Positions 45,357 to 57,033 of a stretch of 64,000 nt of DNA are shown here, one piece after another (the first letter of the stretch is position 1; each line of letters begins with the position of its first letter). The stretch comes from Vitreoscilla filiformis (GTDB taxonomy: Bacteria; Pseudomonadota; Gammaproteobacteria; Burkholderiales; Burkholderiaceae_C), in the NCBI RefSeq assembly GCF_002222655.1, contig NZ_CP022423.1, forward strand, positions 1,488,001 through 1,552,000. Reading direction: 5' to 3'. Below the pieces are notes generated by a model, which saw only the letters and a program-made list of their open reading frames with translations, searched no databases and was not told where the DNA came from. The translations under genes were made by a program, and so were the position numbers.

Positions 45357-46880
45357 TTAGGCGCCCCCCCGGCCCGAACGACGCCAGATCAACCCGGCCA
45401 GCACCAGCCCCCACAGCGGCCACAAACCGAGCCGTCCGAGCCAATGGGCATAAGGGGTGGTGCCGCGCCGGCCTTCGATCGTGACATCGAGGGTGCCGGG
45501 CGTCCAGGCCGGCAGCGCGTGGGTCACGCGCCCTTGGGCATCGACCGCCGCCGTGGCGCCCGTGTTGGTGGCACGCACCAGTGGACGCTGAAATTCCAAA
45601 GCGCGCATGCGGGAAAACTGCAAGTGCTGCTCTTGAATCATCAACCGGCCAAACCACGCCAAGTTGCTGGCGTTGACAAGCACGGTGGGTGCGTCTTCGG
45701 TGAGAAAACTGTCGGCAAAGTCTTCGCCGAACAAGTCTTCGTAACAGATCAGCGGGCGGATGCGCTGGCCGTGAACCTCGAACGGCGCTTGGCTCTGGCC
45801 CGACATCTGATCGGCCAGCGGGATGTTCAGCAGCCGCACAAACCAGCCAAAACCGTAGGGGATGCGCTCGCCAAAGGGCAGCAGATGGCGTTTGCCGTAG
45901 CGGTACAGCGCCGCCGGATCGCTCGACACCCCCGGTCGCACCCCGAGCAGCGAGTTGACGTAACCCTGCTCGCTGTTGCCCCAAAAAATACCGATGAGCG
46001 CAGCTTGCGTTCCTGTGCGATAGGGTAAGGTGAGCGTGTCCCAATAGCCGGTGGGCAGTTGCTCCAGCGACAGGGGGATGACCGATTCCGGCGTCATCAC
46101 CAGTTCACCCCGGGCGGCGTGCATCCGCTGCTGCAAGGCTTGCATGTTGCTGGCGATGCGCTCCGGGTCGAACTTCAGATCCTGCGGCACGTTGGGCTGC
46201 ACCAAGCTGACGCGCAAGGTGCCCGTCGATTCGGTGAACTGCTGAGGCAACACCGCCCCCAGTCCCAGCGGCAGAGCGGCCAACGCCACGCCCCAGGCGC
46301 CGCGTGCCCGTCCCGATGCGGGTACGCGCATCCCCAAAGCGACGGCTGCGGCCAACCAAGCACTCAGCGCACCGATGCCGTACACGCCCACCCACGGCGC
46401 CCACGCGGCCCACGGCCCGCTGGTGTGGGCGTAACCTGAGGCGATCCAAGGAAAGCCGCCGAACACTTGGGCACGCAACAGCTCGGCCCCCAGCCAGCAC
46501 AGGGCGAAGCGCAGGGCGTCGTGTCCCGGGTGGTCGCGCCGCCCCCAGGCCCACAGCGCCATGGCCCCGGCCACATACAACGACAAAAACCCCGCCAGCA
46601 GCCCCACCGCCGCCACGGACAGCGGGGCCATCAAGCCGCCAAAGTCGTGCAGGCTGATGTAAAGCCACCAAAAACCGCTCACCAGCCAACCCAGGCTGAA
46701 CACGGCCCCCGTGAGCGCCGCTTGCCGGGGTGTGGCGTGGCGCACCAGCCCGACCAGCAACGCCACGGCCAGCGGTTGCATCCACCACCATTCCAGCGGG
46801 GCGAACGAAGCGGTGTGGCCGGCTCCGGCCAAGGCCGCCAGCCCCAGCGAACCGAGGCGGCAGCGTGCCCACGTCATCAT
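45357..46880 (-). CDS. lnt: Apolipoprotein N-acyltransferase
   Basis: Adds the third acyl chain to lipoproteins in the inner membrane, needed for Lol export of BamE, LptE and others in this window. Six or more hydrophobic segments fill the first 220 residues. The nitrilase-fold domain carries the catalytic set: glutamate in VMTPESVIPL, lysine in YGKRHLLPFGE and cysteine in LICYEDLFGE. 507 residues. The ATG overlaps the corC stop (ATGA). The corC-lnt-glyQ order is common in betaproteobacteria. Confidence 0.95.
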   Translation of the reverse strand: MMTWARCRLGSLGLAALAGAGHTASFAPLEWWWMQPLAVALLVGLVRHATPRQAALTGAVFSLGWLVSGFWWLYISLHDFGGLMAPLSVAAVGLLAGFLSLYVAGAMALWAWGRRDHPGHDALRFALCWLGAELLRAQVFGGFPWIASGYAHTSGPWAAWAPWVGVYGIGALSAWLAAAVALGMRVPASGRARGAWGVALAALPLGLGAVLPQQFTESTGTLRVSLVQPNVPQDLKFDPERIASNMQALQQRMHAARGELVMTPESVIPLSLEQLPTGYWDTLTLPYRTGTQAALIGIFWGNSEQGYVNSLLGVRPGVSSDPAALYRYGKRHLLPFGERIPYGFGWFVRLLNIPLADQMSGQSQAPFEVHGQRIRPLICYEDLFGEDFADSFLTEDAPTVLVNASNLAWFGRLMIQEQHLQFSRMRALEFQRPLVRATNTGATAAVDAQGRVTHALPAWTPGTLDVTIEGRRGTTPYAHWLGRLGLWPLWGLVLAGLIWRRSGRGGA

Positions 46881-47755
46881 GGTGCTGCTGCCGGTTCAGG
46901 GGAGGCCGGCGAGGCAACGCGCTGCACCTTGAACCAACGCACCGCACCGCCTCGGGTGAGCAGCACGGTGAAGCTCCAGCCTTCGCACAACACGCGCTCG
47001 CCCCGGCGTGGCACATGGCCGTGGCGGTGGGCCAGCAGGCCGCCGATGGTGTCGAACTCGTCCTGCGGCAATTGCAGGCTGAAGGTGTGGTTGATGTCAG
47101 CGATGTCCGCGCCGCCCGCCACGCGATAACTGCCATCGGCCAACGGGTAGACGCTGTGTTGCGCCTGCGCCACTTCATCGAACTCGTCTTCGATTTCCCC
47201 CACGATTTCTTCGAGGATGTCTTCGATCGTCACCAGCCCGGCGGTGTTGCCAAACTCATCGATGACGATGGCCATGTGGTTGCGGTTGGAGCGAAAGTCC
47301 GCCAACAACTCGTTCAGGCTTTTCGACTCGGGCACGAACACCGCTGGCCGCAGCAAGGTGCGCAAATCCAGGGTCGGATCGACTTGGCGCTTGAGCAAGT
47401 CTTTGGCCAGCAAAATGCCAACGATGTTGTCTCGCCCGCCCTCGATCACGGGAAAACGCGAGTGGCCTGTGTCGATCACCTGTTCGAGCAGAGCGGGATA
47501 AGCTTGGGCAATGTCCAGCACATCCATGCGCGGGGCGGCGACCATCACGTCACCGGCCACCATGTCCGCCATGCGGATCACGCCTTCGAGCATGACGCGG
47601 GATTGGGGCTCGATCAACGCCCGCTGTTCAGCGTCCGCCAGGGCTTCGATCAATTCGTCGGTGGAATCCGGGCCGGGGGAGATGAACTCCACCAAGCGTT
47701 CAAACAAGGTGCGCCGATCCTGCAAAGGCGCTCGACTGGGCTGAGGTTCAGGCAC
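46877..47755 (-). CDS. corC: CorC/HlyC-type CBS-domain transporter-associated protein
   Basis: A cytoplasmic protein with two CBS domains (around MVAAPRMDVLDIAQAYPALL and AVFVPESKSLNELLADFRSN) and a C-terminal CorC/HlyC domain (DGSYRVAGGADIADINHTF). It is linked to magnesium and cobalt efflux or membrane integrity, and lies directly upstream of lnt as in most proteobacteria. I chose the GTG at 47755 (MPEPQPSRAPLQDRRTLFER), which matches the usual N-terminus. An ATG at 47803 would add 16 residues. Neither has a strong ribosome binding site. It is divergent from the CobW-type gene. Confidence 0.88.
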   Translation of the reverse strand: MPEPQPSRAPLQDRRTLFERLVEFISPGPDSTDELIEALADAEQRALIEPQSRVMLEGVIRMADMVAGDVMVAAPRMDVLDIAQAYPALLEQVIDTGHSRFPVIEGGRDNIVGILLAKDLLKRQVDPTLDLRTLLRPAVFVPESKSLNELLADFRSNRNHMAIVIDEFGNTAGLVTIEDILEEIVGEIEDEFDEVAQAQHSVYPLADGSYRVAGGADIADINHTFSLQLPQDEFDTIGGLLAHRHGHVPRRGERVLCEGWSFTVLLTRGGAVRWFKVQRVASPASPEPAAAP

Positions 47756-47882
47756 GGCAGCAGCCGGGAGTGACAGAGGAAGGCAAGAATACCCGATCCC
47801 CATGACCCGACGGTGGCACCCATCTGGCGCCATACTCAACGCTTCCGCTTTGACTTTCGCCCTTTTGGGGCCGTTCCTCGCC

Positions 47883-48947
47883 ATGGCTTTGATTCCTGCC
47901 ACCATCCTCACGGGCTTTCTGGGTTCGGGCAAAACCACCTTGCTCAAGCGTGTGCTCACCGAGGCCCACGGCCAGAAAATCGCCGTCATCGAAAACGAAT
48001 TCGGCGAAGAGAACATCGACAACGACATCCTGGTCAGCGACACCCAGGAAAACATCATCCAGATGAGCAACGGCTGTGTCTGCTGCACCATCCGCGAAGA
48101 TTTGCGCGCCACGCTGGCCGATTTGGCAGCGCGCAAACGCAAGGGTGAGCTGGATTTCGAGCGCGTGGTCATCGAAACCACCGGCTTGGCCGACCCTGGC
48201 CCGGTGGCGCAAACCTTCTTCATGGACGATGAGGTGGCCGAGAGCTACCTGCTCGACTCGATCCTCACCCTGGTGGACGCCAAACACGCCCAGGCCCAGC
48301 TCGACACGCGCCAAGAAGCCCGCCGCCAAATCGGTTTTGCCGACCGCATTTTCTTGAGCAAAACCGATTTGGTCAGCGCCGAGGAAGTGGACGCCCTGGT
48401 GCATCGCCTCAAGCACATGAACCCGCGTGCGCCGATGGAGCGGGTGCATTTTGGCGAGGTGGCCATCGCGCAGGTGCTCGACCTGAAGGGCTTCAACCTC
48501 AACACCAAGTTGGACATCGATCCGGACTTCCTCAACGAAGGCCATGCCCACGCCCATGGTCACGATCACGCGCACGGCCACGGCGAGCACTGCGAACATG
48601 ACCACGCCCCCGGCGAGGCCTGCAACCACCCGCACCACCATCGGCATGACGATGATGTGAAGTCCTTCGTCTTCCGCACCGACAAGCCACTCTCGCCCAC
48701 CAAGTTGGAGGATTTTTTGGGCGCCATCGTGCAGGTGTATGGCCCCAAGATGCTGCGCTACAAGGGGGTGCTGCACATCAAGGGCAGCGAGCGCAAGGTG
48801 GTGTTCCAAGGGGTTCACCAGCTCATGGGCAGCGATTTGGGGCCGAAATGGGCTCCCGGCGAAGCGCGTGTGAGCAAGATGGTGTTCATCGGCATCGACC
48901 TGCCGCGTGACATCCTGTTGCAAGGCCTGCAAGGCTGCGAAGCCTGA
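47883..48947 (+). CDS. CobW/YjiA-type GTP-dependent metallochaperone
   Basis: A 354-residue G3E GTPase. Walker A is GFLGSGKTTLL, the metal-binding motif is NGCVCCTIRED (CxCC), the guanine motif is SKTD, and ETTGLADP lies between. A histidine-rich stretch follows residue 220 (GHAHAHGHDHAHGHGEHCEH), suggesting zinc, cobalt or nickel storage and delivery. The C-terminal CobW_C domain is present. The family includes zinc transferases and nitrile hydratase or cobalamin helpers; no client gene is adjacent. dksA, whose homologues are zinc proteins, lies downstream after 173 bases. Confidence 0.9.
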   Translation: MALIPATILTGFLGSGKTTLLKRVLTEAHGQKIAVIENEFGEENIDNDILVSDTQENIIQMSNGCVCCTIREDLRATLADLAARKRKGELDFERVVIETTGLADPGPVAQTFFMDDEVAESYLLDSILTLVDAKHAQAQLDTRQEARRQIGFADRIFLSKTDLVSAEEVDALVHRLKHMNPRAPMERVHFGEVAIAQVLDLKGFNLNTKLDIDPDFLNEGHAHAHGHDHAHGHGEHCEHDHAPGEACNHPHHHRHDDDVKSFVFRTDKPLSPTKLEDFLGAIVQVYGPKMLRYKGVLHIKGSERKVVFQGVHQLMGSDLGPKWAPGEARVSKMVFIGIDLPRDILLQGLQGCEA

Positions 48948-49006
48948 GCGAAATCGAAAGATTAGGGGGTGAGGTCTACACCTCCGAGCCAGCCCGGGCG
49001 CGTGGC

Positions 49007-49012
49007 TACAAT
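49007..49012 (+). promoter_or_regulatory. Probable -10 element (TACAAT) of dksA
   Basis: GGCTACAAT lies 109 bases before the dksA start in the 173-bp gap after the CobW-type gene. The -35 is not clear. The rest of the gap shows no open frame and no strong hairpin. Confidence 0.45.
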
Positions 49013-49120
49013 CCGCGCGCCCTTGCAGCGGTGAGAGATTCCCGCAACGGCGCCATGGCCTGAAGGGTGTAACCTCGCCTGAATGCCGGTTGGAGGCAGA
49101 TCAAGCACAGGAGGCGGATC

Positions 49121-49750
49121 GTGAGCAAGATTCCGGATGAGACATCTCTTCCCTTGTCGCGCCTGACGGCGCCCGCATCGCCACGTGCAGCGCCGCCGCT
49201 GGTGTCCAGTGCGAGTTTTGCCACCCGCTTCTCGCCCCCGCCCCCCACGATGCGAACCTACCCAGAACCGATGACTGCACCCAAGCCCGCCGCCAAGGCC
49301 GATCCGAAACTGGCCAACGCCTGGAAGACCAAGGCCGGTCACGAGCTGACCGAAGCCGAACTGCTGGCCATGCCGGAATCGGAATACATGAGCGACAAGC
49401 AGATGGCCTTCTTCCGAGCCCGCCTGCAAGAGCAGAAGGACTCGTTGCTGTCCAACGCCGGTGAAACCACCGAGCATCTGCGCGAGGACACCTCGATCGT
49501 TCCCGATCCCGCCGACCGTGCCACGATCGAAGAAGAACACGCCCTGGAACTTCGCACCCGCGATCGGGAACGAAAGCTGCTGAAGAAGATCTCGCAAGCG
49601 CTGGCCAAGATCGATTCGGGCGACTACGGTTACTGCGAAGAAACCGGTGAGCCGATCGGTTTGGGCCGTTTGCTGGCCCGTCCGACGGCGACGCTGTCGC
49701 TGGAGGCCCAGCAACGGCGCGAGCTGAAGCAAAAAATGTTCGGTGACTGA
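49121..49750 (+). CDS. dksA: RNA polymerase-binding transcription factor DksA (cysteine-poor)
   Basis: Binds the RNA polymerase secondary channel and, with ppGpp, controls rRNA and amino-acid promoters. The coiled-coil tip region (DRATIEEEHALELRTRDRERK) and the C-terminal helix are present. The zinc-finger region reads GDYGYCEETGEPIG ... PTATLSLEAQ, so only one of the four classical zinc cysteines remains, as in cysteine-poor DksA variants. The GTG start at 49121 has AGGAGG seven bases upstream; it gives a 209-residue protein with a long, proline-rich N-terminal extension. An internal ATG near 49251 is an alternative. Confidence 0.9.
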   Translation: MSKIPDETSLPLSRLTAPASPRAAPPLVSSASFATRFSPPPPTMRTYPEPMTAPKPAAKADPKLANAWKTKAGHELTEAELLAMPESEYMSDKQMAFFRARLQEQKDSLLSNAGETTEHLREDTSIVPDPADRATIEEEHALELRTRDRERKLLKKISQALAKIDSGDYGYCEETGEPIGLGRLLARPTATLSLEAQQRRELKQKMFGD

Positions 49751-49797
49751 TTTCACCGATCGCCTTGAAGCCCTTTTTGATGATTTGACGAGCTCTC

Positions 49798-51828
<2,031 letters not shown>

Positions 51829-51860
51829 GCTTGATTTAACGCCCACCCACCCCATCTGAG

Positions 51861-51892
51861 ACACCCCGGCTGTTCCGGGGTGTTTTTCTTTT
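51861..51892 (+). terminator. Rho-independent terminator after the STAS protein gene
   Basis: ACACCCCGG and CCGGGGTGT form a 9-bp stem with a CTGTT loop, followed by TTTTCTTTT. It lies 32 bases after the stop and just before hslV. Confidence 0.92.
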
Positions 51893-51914
51893 CCGATTTC
51901 ATTTTTTGCACCGC

Positions 51915-52466
51915 ATGGACTCCTATCACGGCACCACCATCGTCAGCGCACGCCGGCAGACCGCCGATGGCCGCTGGCAAGTGGCCTTGGGAGGCGATGG
52001 CCAAGTCACGCTCGGTCACATCGTCGTCAAGGCCAGCGCCCGCAAGGTGCGCAAGCTGCATCACGAAAAAGTGTTGGCGGGCTTCGCCGGCGCCACCGCC
52101 GATGCGTTCACCCTGTTCGAGCGCTTCGAGGCCAAGCTGGAGAAACACTCCGGCCATTTGGTGCGCGCCGCCATCGAGCTGACCCGCGATTGGCGCACCG
52201 ACAAGGTGCTGCGCAACCTCGAAGCCATGTTGGCCGTGGCCGACCGGGAGCACTCGCTCATCATCACCGGCAATGGCGACGTGCTGGAGCCCGAACACGG
52301 CTTGGTGGCCATCGGTTCGGGTGGGGCTTACGCGCAGGCCGCTGCGCGGGCCTTGCTTGCACACTCCGAATTGAGCGCCCGCGACATCGTCAAGCGCTCG
52401 CTGGAAATCGCTGGCGACATTTGCATCTACACCAACCAAAACCACACCATCGAGACGCTGGACTGA
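51915..52466 (+). CDS. hslV: ATP-dependent protease subunit HslV
   Basis: Threonine peptidase that forms a double hexamer and degrades proteins unfolded by HslU. The mature N-terminus is TTIVSARR, after removal of MDSYHG, with the first threonine as nucleophile. GDGQVTLG and [16 protein letters not shown] are family hallmarks. The ATG at 51915 gives 183 residues. A terminator sits only about 20 bases upstream, so the hslVU promoter must be very close or overlap the STAS gene end. hslU follows after 25 bases. Confidence 0.96.
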   Translation: MDSYHGTTIVSARRQTADGRWQVALGGDGQVTLGHIVVKASARKVRKLHHEKVLAGFAGATADAFTLFERFEAKLEKHSGHLVRAAIELTRDWRTDKVLRNLEAMLAVADREHSLIITGNGDVLEPEHGLVAIGSGGAYAQAAARALLAHSELSARDIVKRSLEIAGDICIYTNQNHTIETLD

Positions 52467-52491
52467 CAGCGCGCACGAAAGGCCCCTTCCC

Positions 52492-53853
52492 ATGAGCATG
52501 ACGCCCCAGGAAATCGTCTCGGAACTCGACCGCCACATCGTCGGCCAACAAGCGGCCAAGCGGGCGGTGGCCATCGCGCTGCGCAATCGCTGGCGCCGAC
52601 AACAGGTCGATGACAAGCTGCGCGCCGAAATCACGCCCAAAAACATCCTCATGATCGGCCCGACCGGCGTGGGCAAAACCGAGATCGCCCGCCGCCTGGC
52701 CAAGCTGGCCGACGCGCCGTTCATCAAGGTCGAAGCCACCAAGTTCACCGAAGTGGGCTACGTCGGCAAGGATGTGGACACCATCATCCGCGATCTGATC
52801 GAAACCGCCGTCAAGCAAGAGCGCGAGGCCGCCTTGAAGCGGGCCCGCGTCCGGGCCGAAGATGCCGCCGAGGAGCGCGTGCTGGATGCTTTGGTGCCGC
52901 CGCCGCGTGGCGCGGCGGCCGAGGCCAACCCGTTTGGTTTCGGGGCGGCCAGCCCTGCGCCCGCCCCCGCGCCGGACAACGCTGCGCGTCAAATGCTGCG
53001 CAAGCGTCTGCGCGAAGGCAGCTTGGATGACAAAGAGATTGACATCGAAGTCGCCGAGCCGCGTGCCAGCGTGGACATCATGACGCCGCCCGGCATGGAA
53101 GACATGGCCGAGCAGCTCAAGGGTTTGTTCTCGCAAATGGGCAGCGGCAAAAAGAGCACGCGCAAGCTCAAAATCAAAGACGCCCTCAAGCTGCTGACCG
53201 ACGAAGAAGCCGCCAAGCTGGTCAACGATGACGAGATCAAAACCCGCGCCCTGCACAACGCGGAGCAAAACGGCATCGTGTTCATCGACGAAATCGACAA
53301 AGTGGCGGCACGCGGCAACACCCAGGGCGCAGACGTGTCCCGCCAAGGGGTGCAGCGCGATTTGCTGCCCTTGGTCGAGGGCACGACGGTGCAAACCAAA
53401 CACGGCATGGTGAAGACGGATCACATCCTGTTCGTTGCGTCCGGGGCGTTTCACCTGGCCAAGCCGAGCGATTTGATTCCGGAGTTGCAGGGGCGTTTCC
53501 CGATCCGCGTCGAGTTGCAGGCGCTGAGTGTGGACGATTTCGAAGCCATCCTCGGGGCCACCCATGCCAACTTGATTCGCCAGTACCAAGCCCTGCTGGC
53601 CACCGAAGGCGTGACGCTGGACATCACCCCCGACGGCGTGCGCCGCCTGGCCGAAGTGGCATTTGAAGTCAACGAACGCACCGAAAACATCGGCGCTCGT
53701 CGCCTGGCCACGGTGATGGAGCGTTTGCTGGACGATGTGAGTTTCGACGCCCCGAAACTCGCCGGCCAAACGGTGACGCTGGACGCTGCCACGGTGTCGG
53801 CCAAGCTGGGTGAGTTGGCGCACAACGAGGACTTGTCGCGCTACATCCTCTGA
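52492..53853 (+). CDS. hslU: ATP-dependent protease ATPase subunit HslU
   Basis: AAA+ unfoldase partner of HslV. It has Walker A GPTGVGKT, the pore motif GYVGKD, Walker [11 protein letters not shown], sensor residues in [11 protein letters not shown] and the C-terminal [18 protein letters not shown] region ending YIL, which docks into HslV. The intermediate domain (about residues 110-230) is present with a long Ala/Pro insert. 453 residues, full length. Confidence 0.97.
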   Translation: MSMTPQEIVSELDRHIVGQQAAKRAVAIALRNRWRRQQVDDKLRAEITPKNILMIGPTGVGKTEIARRLAKLADAPFIKVEATKFTEVGYVGKDVDTIIRDLIETAVKQEREAALKRARVRAEDAAEERVLDALVPPPRGAAAEANPFGFGAASPAPAPAPDNAARQMLRKRLREGSLDDKEIDIEVAEPRASVDIMTPPGMEDMAEQLKGLFSQMGSGKKSTRKLKIKDALKLLTDEEAAKLVNDDEIKTRALHNAEQNGIVFIDEIDKVAARGNTQGADVSRQGVQRDLLPLVEGTTVQTKHGMVKTDHILFVASGAFHLAKPSDLIPELQGRFPIRVELQALSVDDFEAILGATHANLIRQYQALLATEGVTLDITPDGVRRLAEVAFEVNERTENIGARRLATVMERLLDDVSFDAPKLAGQTVTLDAATVSAKLGELAHNEDLSRYIL

Positions 53854-53864
53854 CACGTGGTGCG

Positions 53865-54695
53865 ATGGTCAGTTGGGGTTTGTCCTCCGCCTCGTGTGAC
53901 AACCTGCGCGCTGCACGGGTGGAGCGCGGTTGGCGCTGGCCGACCATGTTGGTGCTTCTGGGCACCGTGCCGGCGTTTTACGCCGAGCTGTTGCTGAGCG
54001 CCCCCTCCATGCTCGCCGATGCAGCGTACTTGTGCGCTGCCATGATGGTGGGCGCATCATTGCTGCACGTCGGGTGGTACACCCGGCATCCGTTGCGCCA
54101 TCTGCTGTGCAATCCGACGGACATTGTGTTGGTCGCCGGATTGGTGGCTTCTGCGGTGCTGCCGACCAGCCACGCTTCGGCCTGGGCTTTGGGGGTGCGC
54201 CTGGCGGTGTCCTTTGCGTCCTTGCTGCGCATGGTTTGGACGATGCAGTACCTCATCACCCGGGGTGGTTTGATCTACTTGCTGTTGGTGGCGGTGCTGG
54301 TGCTGGGGGCGTGCGGGCTGGGGTTTTGGTGGCTGGAGCCGACAACACCCACCCTGGCCGATGGTCTGTGGCTGGCCTTCACCACGGCGGCCACCGTGGG
54401 TTACGGCGACTTGGTGCCGACCACGCCCGCGTCGAAAATTTTCTCGGTGTTTGTGGTGCTGCTCGGCTTGGGGGTGCTCACTTTGGTGACGGCAGCGATC
54501 GCCACCAGTTGGGTGGAAACCGAAGAGCGCATCATTGAGCGCGAAATCCTGCACGACATGCGCCGTGAAATGGCCACCTTGCACCACGAACTGAGCTTGG
54601 TGCGAGAGGAATTGGCCCAGTTGCGAGCCTCGTTGCCAGCGAACGAGGCCGGGAGCCCTGACATCCGGAGGAACGATGGCGGTGAGTTTGTCTGA
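53865..54695 (+). CDS. Potassium channel-like ion channel protein
   Basis: A 276-residue membrane protein with several hydrophobic helices and one pore domain. The selectivity filter is TVGYGD, in FTTAATVGYGDLVPTTPA, flanked by two helices. The C-terminal 60 residues are charged and predicted to form a coiled coil (EILHDMRREMATLHHELSLV), probably for tetramer assembly. The extra upstream helices suggest a six-helix voltage-gated-like layout, although a regular arginine-rich S4 is not obvious. It lies 11 bases after hslU and overlaps the following nucleotidase gene by 20 bases. Confidence 0.87.
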   Translation: MVSWGLSSASCDNLRAARVERGWRWPTMLVLLGTVPAFYAELLLSAPSMLADAAYLCAAMMVGASLLHVGWYTRHPLRHLLCNPTDIVLVAGLVASAVLPTSHASAWALGVRLAVSFASLLRMVWTMQYLITRGGLIYLLLVAVLVLGACGLGFWWLEPTTPTLADGLWLAFTTAATVGYGDLVPTTPASKIFSVFVVLLGLGVLTLVTAAIATSWVETEERIIEREILHDMRREMATLHHELSLVREELAQLRASLPANEAGSPDIRRNDGGEFV

Positions 54696-55575
54696 TCGGT
54701 TGGTGGTGGCGATGTCCTCGCGGGCGTTGTTCGACTTCGAGGAAGAGAACCGCGTGTTCGAGGCCGGGGACGATGCCGCTTACATGGCGTTGCAGTGGGA
54801 TCGCCTGGACGGGCCGGCGCCGCCGGGCGTGGCGTTTTCGCTGGTGCGCAAGCTGCTGGCGTGCAACGCGGTCGAGCCGCAGGTTGAGGTGGTGATCGTG
54901 TCGCGCAATGATCCGGTGTCGGGCTTGCGGGTGTTTCGCTCGGCGCGGCACCATGGGTTGTCCATCGAACGCGGAGTGTTCACACGCGGGGCCAGCCCGT
55001 GGCGCTATCTGCGGCCATTGGGTGCGCAGTTGTTTCTCTCGGCCAACGACGCCGACGTGCGCGCCGCGCTGGCCGCCGGCGTGCCGGCTGCGCGGGTGTT
55101 TCCCACCTCAGCCCGGGCCAGCGAGGCCCATCCCCACGAGCTGCGCATCGCCTTCGACGGCGATGCTGTGCTGTTTTCCGATGAAGCCGAACAGGTGTTT
55201 CAGCGCGAGGGGCTGGCCGCGTTTCAGCGCAGCGAGTCCCGCCAAGCGGGCACGCCGTTGACCCCCGGGCCCTTCAAACCGCTGTTGGATGGGCTGTGTC
55301 GGCTGCGCCAGCTTGGCCGCCACACCGGCATGCAAGTGCGCACCGCTTTGGTGACAGCCCGCTCCGCACCGGCGCACGAGCGTGCCATCCTCACCTTGCG
55401 CAGTTGGCAGGTTGAGGTCGATGAAGCCATGTTCCTTGGCGGTTTGCCCAAAGGCGCGTTTCTGCGCGAATTTGAGCCCGATTTTTTCTTCGATGACCAG
55501 ATGGGCCACATCGAAAACGCGGTGCCCCACGTTCCGGCGGGGCACGTCGCGGCTGGGGTGACGAACGCGGCCTGA
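54676..55575 (+). CDS. 5'-nucleotidase (PF06189-type)
   Basis: A 299-residue protein resembling the bacterial 5-nucleotidase family related to cytosolic NT5C1. Visible features are SSRALFDFEEENRVFE, where DFEEE carries the HAD-like acidic residues, EVVIVSRNDPVSGLRVF, the AFDGDAVLFSDEAE motif and a C-terminal FFDDQMGHIE aspartate pair. The expected reaction is dephosphorylation of nucleoside monophosphates in the cytoplasm. It overlaps the ion-channel gene by 20 bases, so they are likely cotranscribed. No functional link between the two is apparent. Confidence 0.82.
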   Translation: MAVSLSDRLVVAMSSRALFDFEEENRVFEAGDDAAYMALQWDRLDGPAPPGVAFSLVRKLLACNAVEPQVEVVIVSRNDPVSGLRVFRSARHHGLSIERGVFTRGASPWRYLRPLGAQLFLSANDADVRAALAAGVPAARVFPTSARASEAHPHELRIAFDGDAVLFSDEAEQVFQREGLAAFQRSESRQAGTPLTPGPFKPLLDGLCRLRQLGRHTGMQVRTALVTARSAPAHERAILTLRSWQVEVDEAMFLGGLPKGAFLREFEPDFFFDDQMGHIENAVPHVPAGHVAAGVTNAA

Positions 55576-55578
55576 GGG

Positions 55579-55947
55579 TCAGCGCCCGATGACCACGAAG
55601 TGCTTGCGCACCCGCTCCAGCACTTCAAACGATCCCCGGAATCCTGCCGGGATCACCGCCGCTTGGCCGGGGCCGAACTCGGCCCAGGTGCCGTCTGGGG
55701 TGTGCAACCGCACCCGGCCAGCCAGTACCGTGAAGTATTCGTGCTGGTGTTCACCGAACTCAATGCGCCAGCGCCCCGGTTCGCATTCCCACAGACCCAC
55801 ACTCACCCCATCGGGTGCCGATTCGTACAGCGTCCAGGTGTGGCGCTCCGGGCAGCCGACCTCACGGCGTCCTTCACGCGGGTGATCCAAGGTCGGGGAT
55901 GCGTCAACGGGTGCGATGCAAGGGATGCCAATGGGGGTCAGAAACAT
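55579..55947 (-). CDS. Cupin domain protein
   Basis: A small 122-residue single cupin barrel. The metal-binding pattern shows as GEHQHEYFTVLAGRVRLHTP in motif 1 and GQAAVIPAGFRGSFE in motif 2, where the usual histidine is missing. It resembles the cupin_3/EutQ-like group often found near amino-acid or ethanolamine enzymes; no such enzyme is here. It runs tail-to-tail with the nucleotidase gene (three bases apart) and is divergent from the TctC-like gene. Function unknown. Confidence 0.8.
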   Translation of the reverse strand: MFLTPIGIPCIAPVDASPTLDHPREGRREVGCPERHTWTLYESAPDGVSVGLWECEPGRWRIEFGEHQHEYFTVLAGRVRLHTPDGTWAEFGPGQAAVIPAGFRGSFEVLERVRKHFVVIGR

Positions 55948-56050
55948 GTCACAACTCGAACGAAGTAGGTGTGTACGGTAGGCGATGTGCGCATTGTCCG
56001 GTGCTGGCCGCGCCTGCCTTTTTGTGTGTTCCTACCCCGAAAGAAGTCGC

Positions 56051-57028
56051 ATGAACCTTTGTTTCGCCTGGATGCCTGCTGCGCTGCTGTGGGCCAGCAC
56101 GTCGCTCGCCATGGCGGCCTACCCTGAAAAACCCGTGACCCTCGTTGTGCCCTTCACCGCTGGCGGGCCCACCGACCGGGTGGCCCGCGATCTGGCCGAG
56201 GCCCTGCGCCAGCCACTGGGGGCCTCGATCATCATCGAAAACGTCAGCGGTGCTGGGGGGACGCTGGGCGCGACCAAAGTCGCCAAGGCACCGCCCGATG
56301 GCCACACCCTGCTGTTGCACCACATCGGCATGGCGACGGCGCCGGCGTTGTACCGGCAACTGGCCTTCAAGCCGTTGGAGGATTTTGAGTACCTGGGCCT
56401 GATCAACGAGGTGCCGATGACCTTGATTGGCCGGGCCAGCTTGCCTGCCCGCAACTACGGTGAGTTGACCCAGTGGCTGAACGCCAACAAAGGGCGGGCC
56501 AACTTGGCCAATGCCGGACTGGGTTCAGCGTCGCACCTGTGCGGCCTGCTGCTGCGCCAGCACCTGCGCGTTGACCTCATGACGGTGGCCTACAAAGGCA
56601 CCGCCCCCGCCATGACCGACCTGCTCGGCGGCCAAGTGGACATCATGTGCGACCAAACCACCAACACCACAGGGCAAATCGAGGCAGGCAAGGTACGGGC
56701 GTTTGCGGTCACCAGTGCGAAACGGGTGTCCACGCCGCAACTGGCTTCGCTGCCGACGTTGGCCGAATCGGGGCTCAAAGGCTTCAACGTCAGCATCTGG
56801 CATGGTTTGTACGCGCCCAAAGGCACGCCCCAGCCGGTGTTGGACAAAATCAACAGCGCTTTGCAAATTGCGCTCAAAGATCGGGCGTTCCTTCAGCGCG
56901 AAAGCAACCTGGGCGCCATGGTGGTCAACGATGCCCGCGTTCAGGGGGCCGAACATAAAAAATTTGTGACCGCTGAAATCGCCAAGTGGGGCCCGGTGAT
57001 CCGCGCCGCCGGCCAGTACGCCGACTGA
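56051..57028 (+). CDS. Bug/TctC family periplasmic substrate-binding protein
   Basis: A 325-residue extracytoplasmic solute receptor of the type abundant in Burkholderiales. The signal peptide (MNLCFAWMPAALLWASTSLA) is cut near AMA. YPEKPVTLVVPFTAGGPTDR, ENVSGAGGTLGATKVAK and LPTLAESGLKGF are the family hallmarks. Ligands are usually carboxylates or aromatic acids; this one cannot be assigned. No tctA or tctB membrane genes are near, which is common for these orphan receptors. Confidence 0.9.
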   Translation: MNLCFAWMPAALLWASTSLAMAAYPEKPVTLVVPFTAGGPTDRVARDLAEALRQPLGASIIIENVSGAGGTLGATKVAKAPPDGHTLLLHHIGMATAPALYRQLAFKPLEDFEYLGLINEVPMTLIGRASLPARNYGELTQWLNANKGRANLANAGLGSASHLCGLLLRQHLRVDLMTVAYKGTAPAMTDLLGGQVDIMCDQTTNTTGQIEAGKVRAFAVTSAKRVSTPQLASLPTLAESGLKGFNVSIWHGLYAPKGTPQPVLDKINSALQIALKDRAFLQRESNLGAMVVNDARVQGAEHKKFVTAEIAKWGPVIRAAGQYAD

Positions 57029-57033
57029 CCCCC

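Noticed and set aside
52390..53856. 488-codon minus-strand frame opposite hslU
   Set aside because: Shadow of hslU in the complementary frame; no family resemblance.
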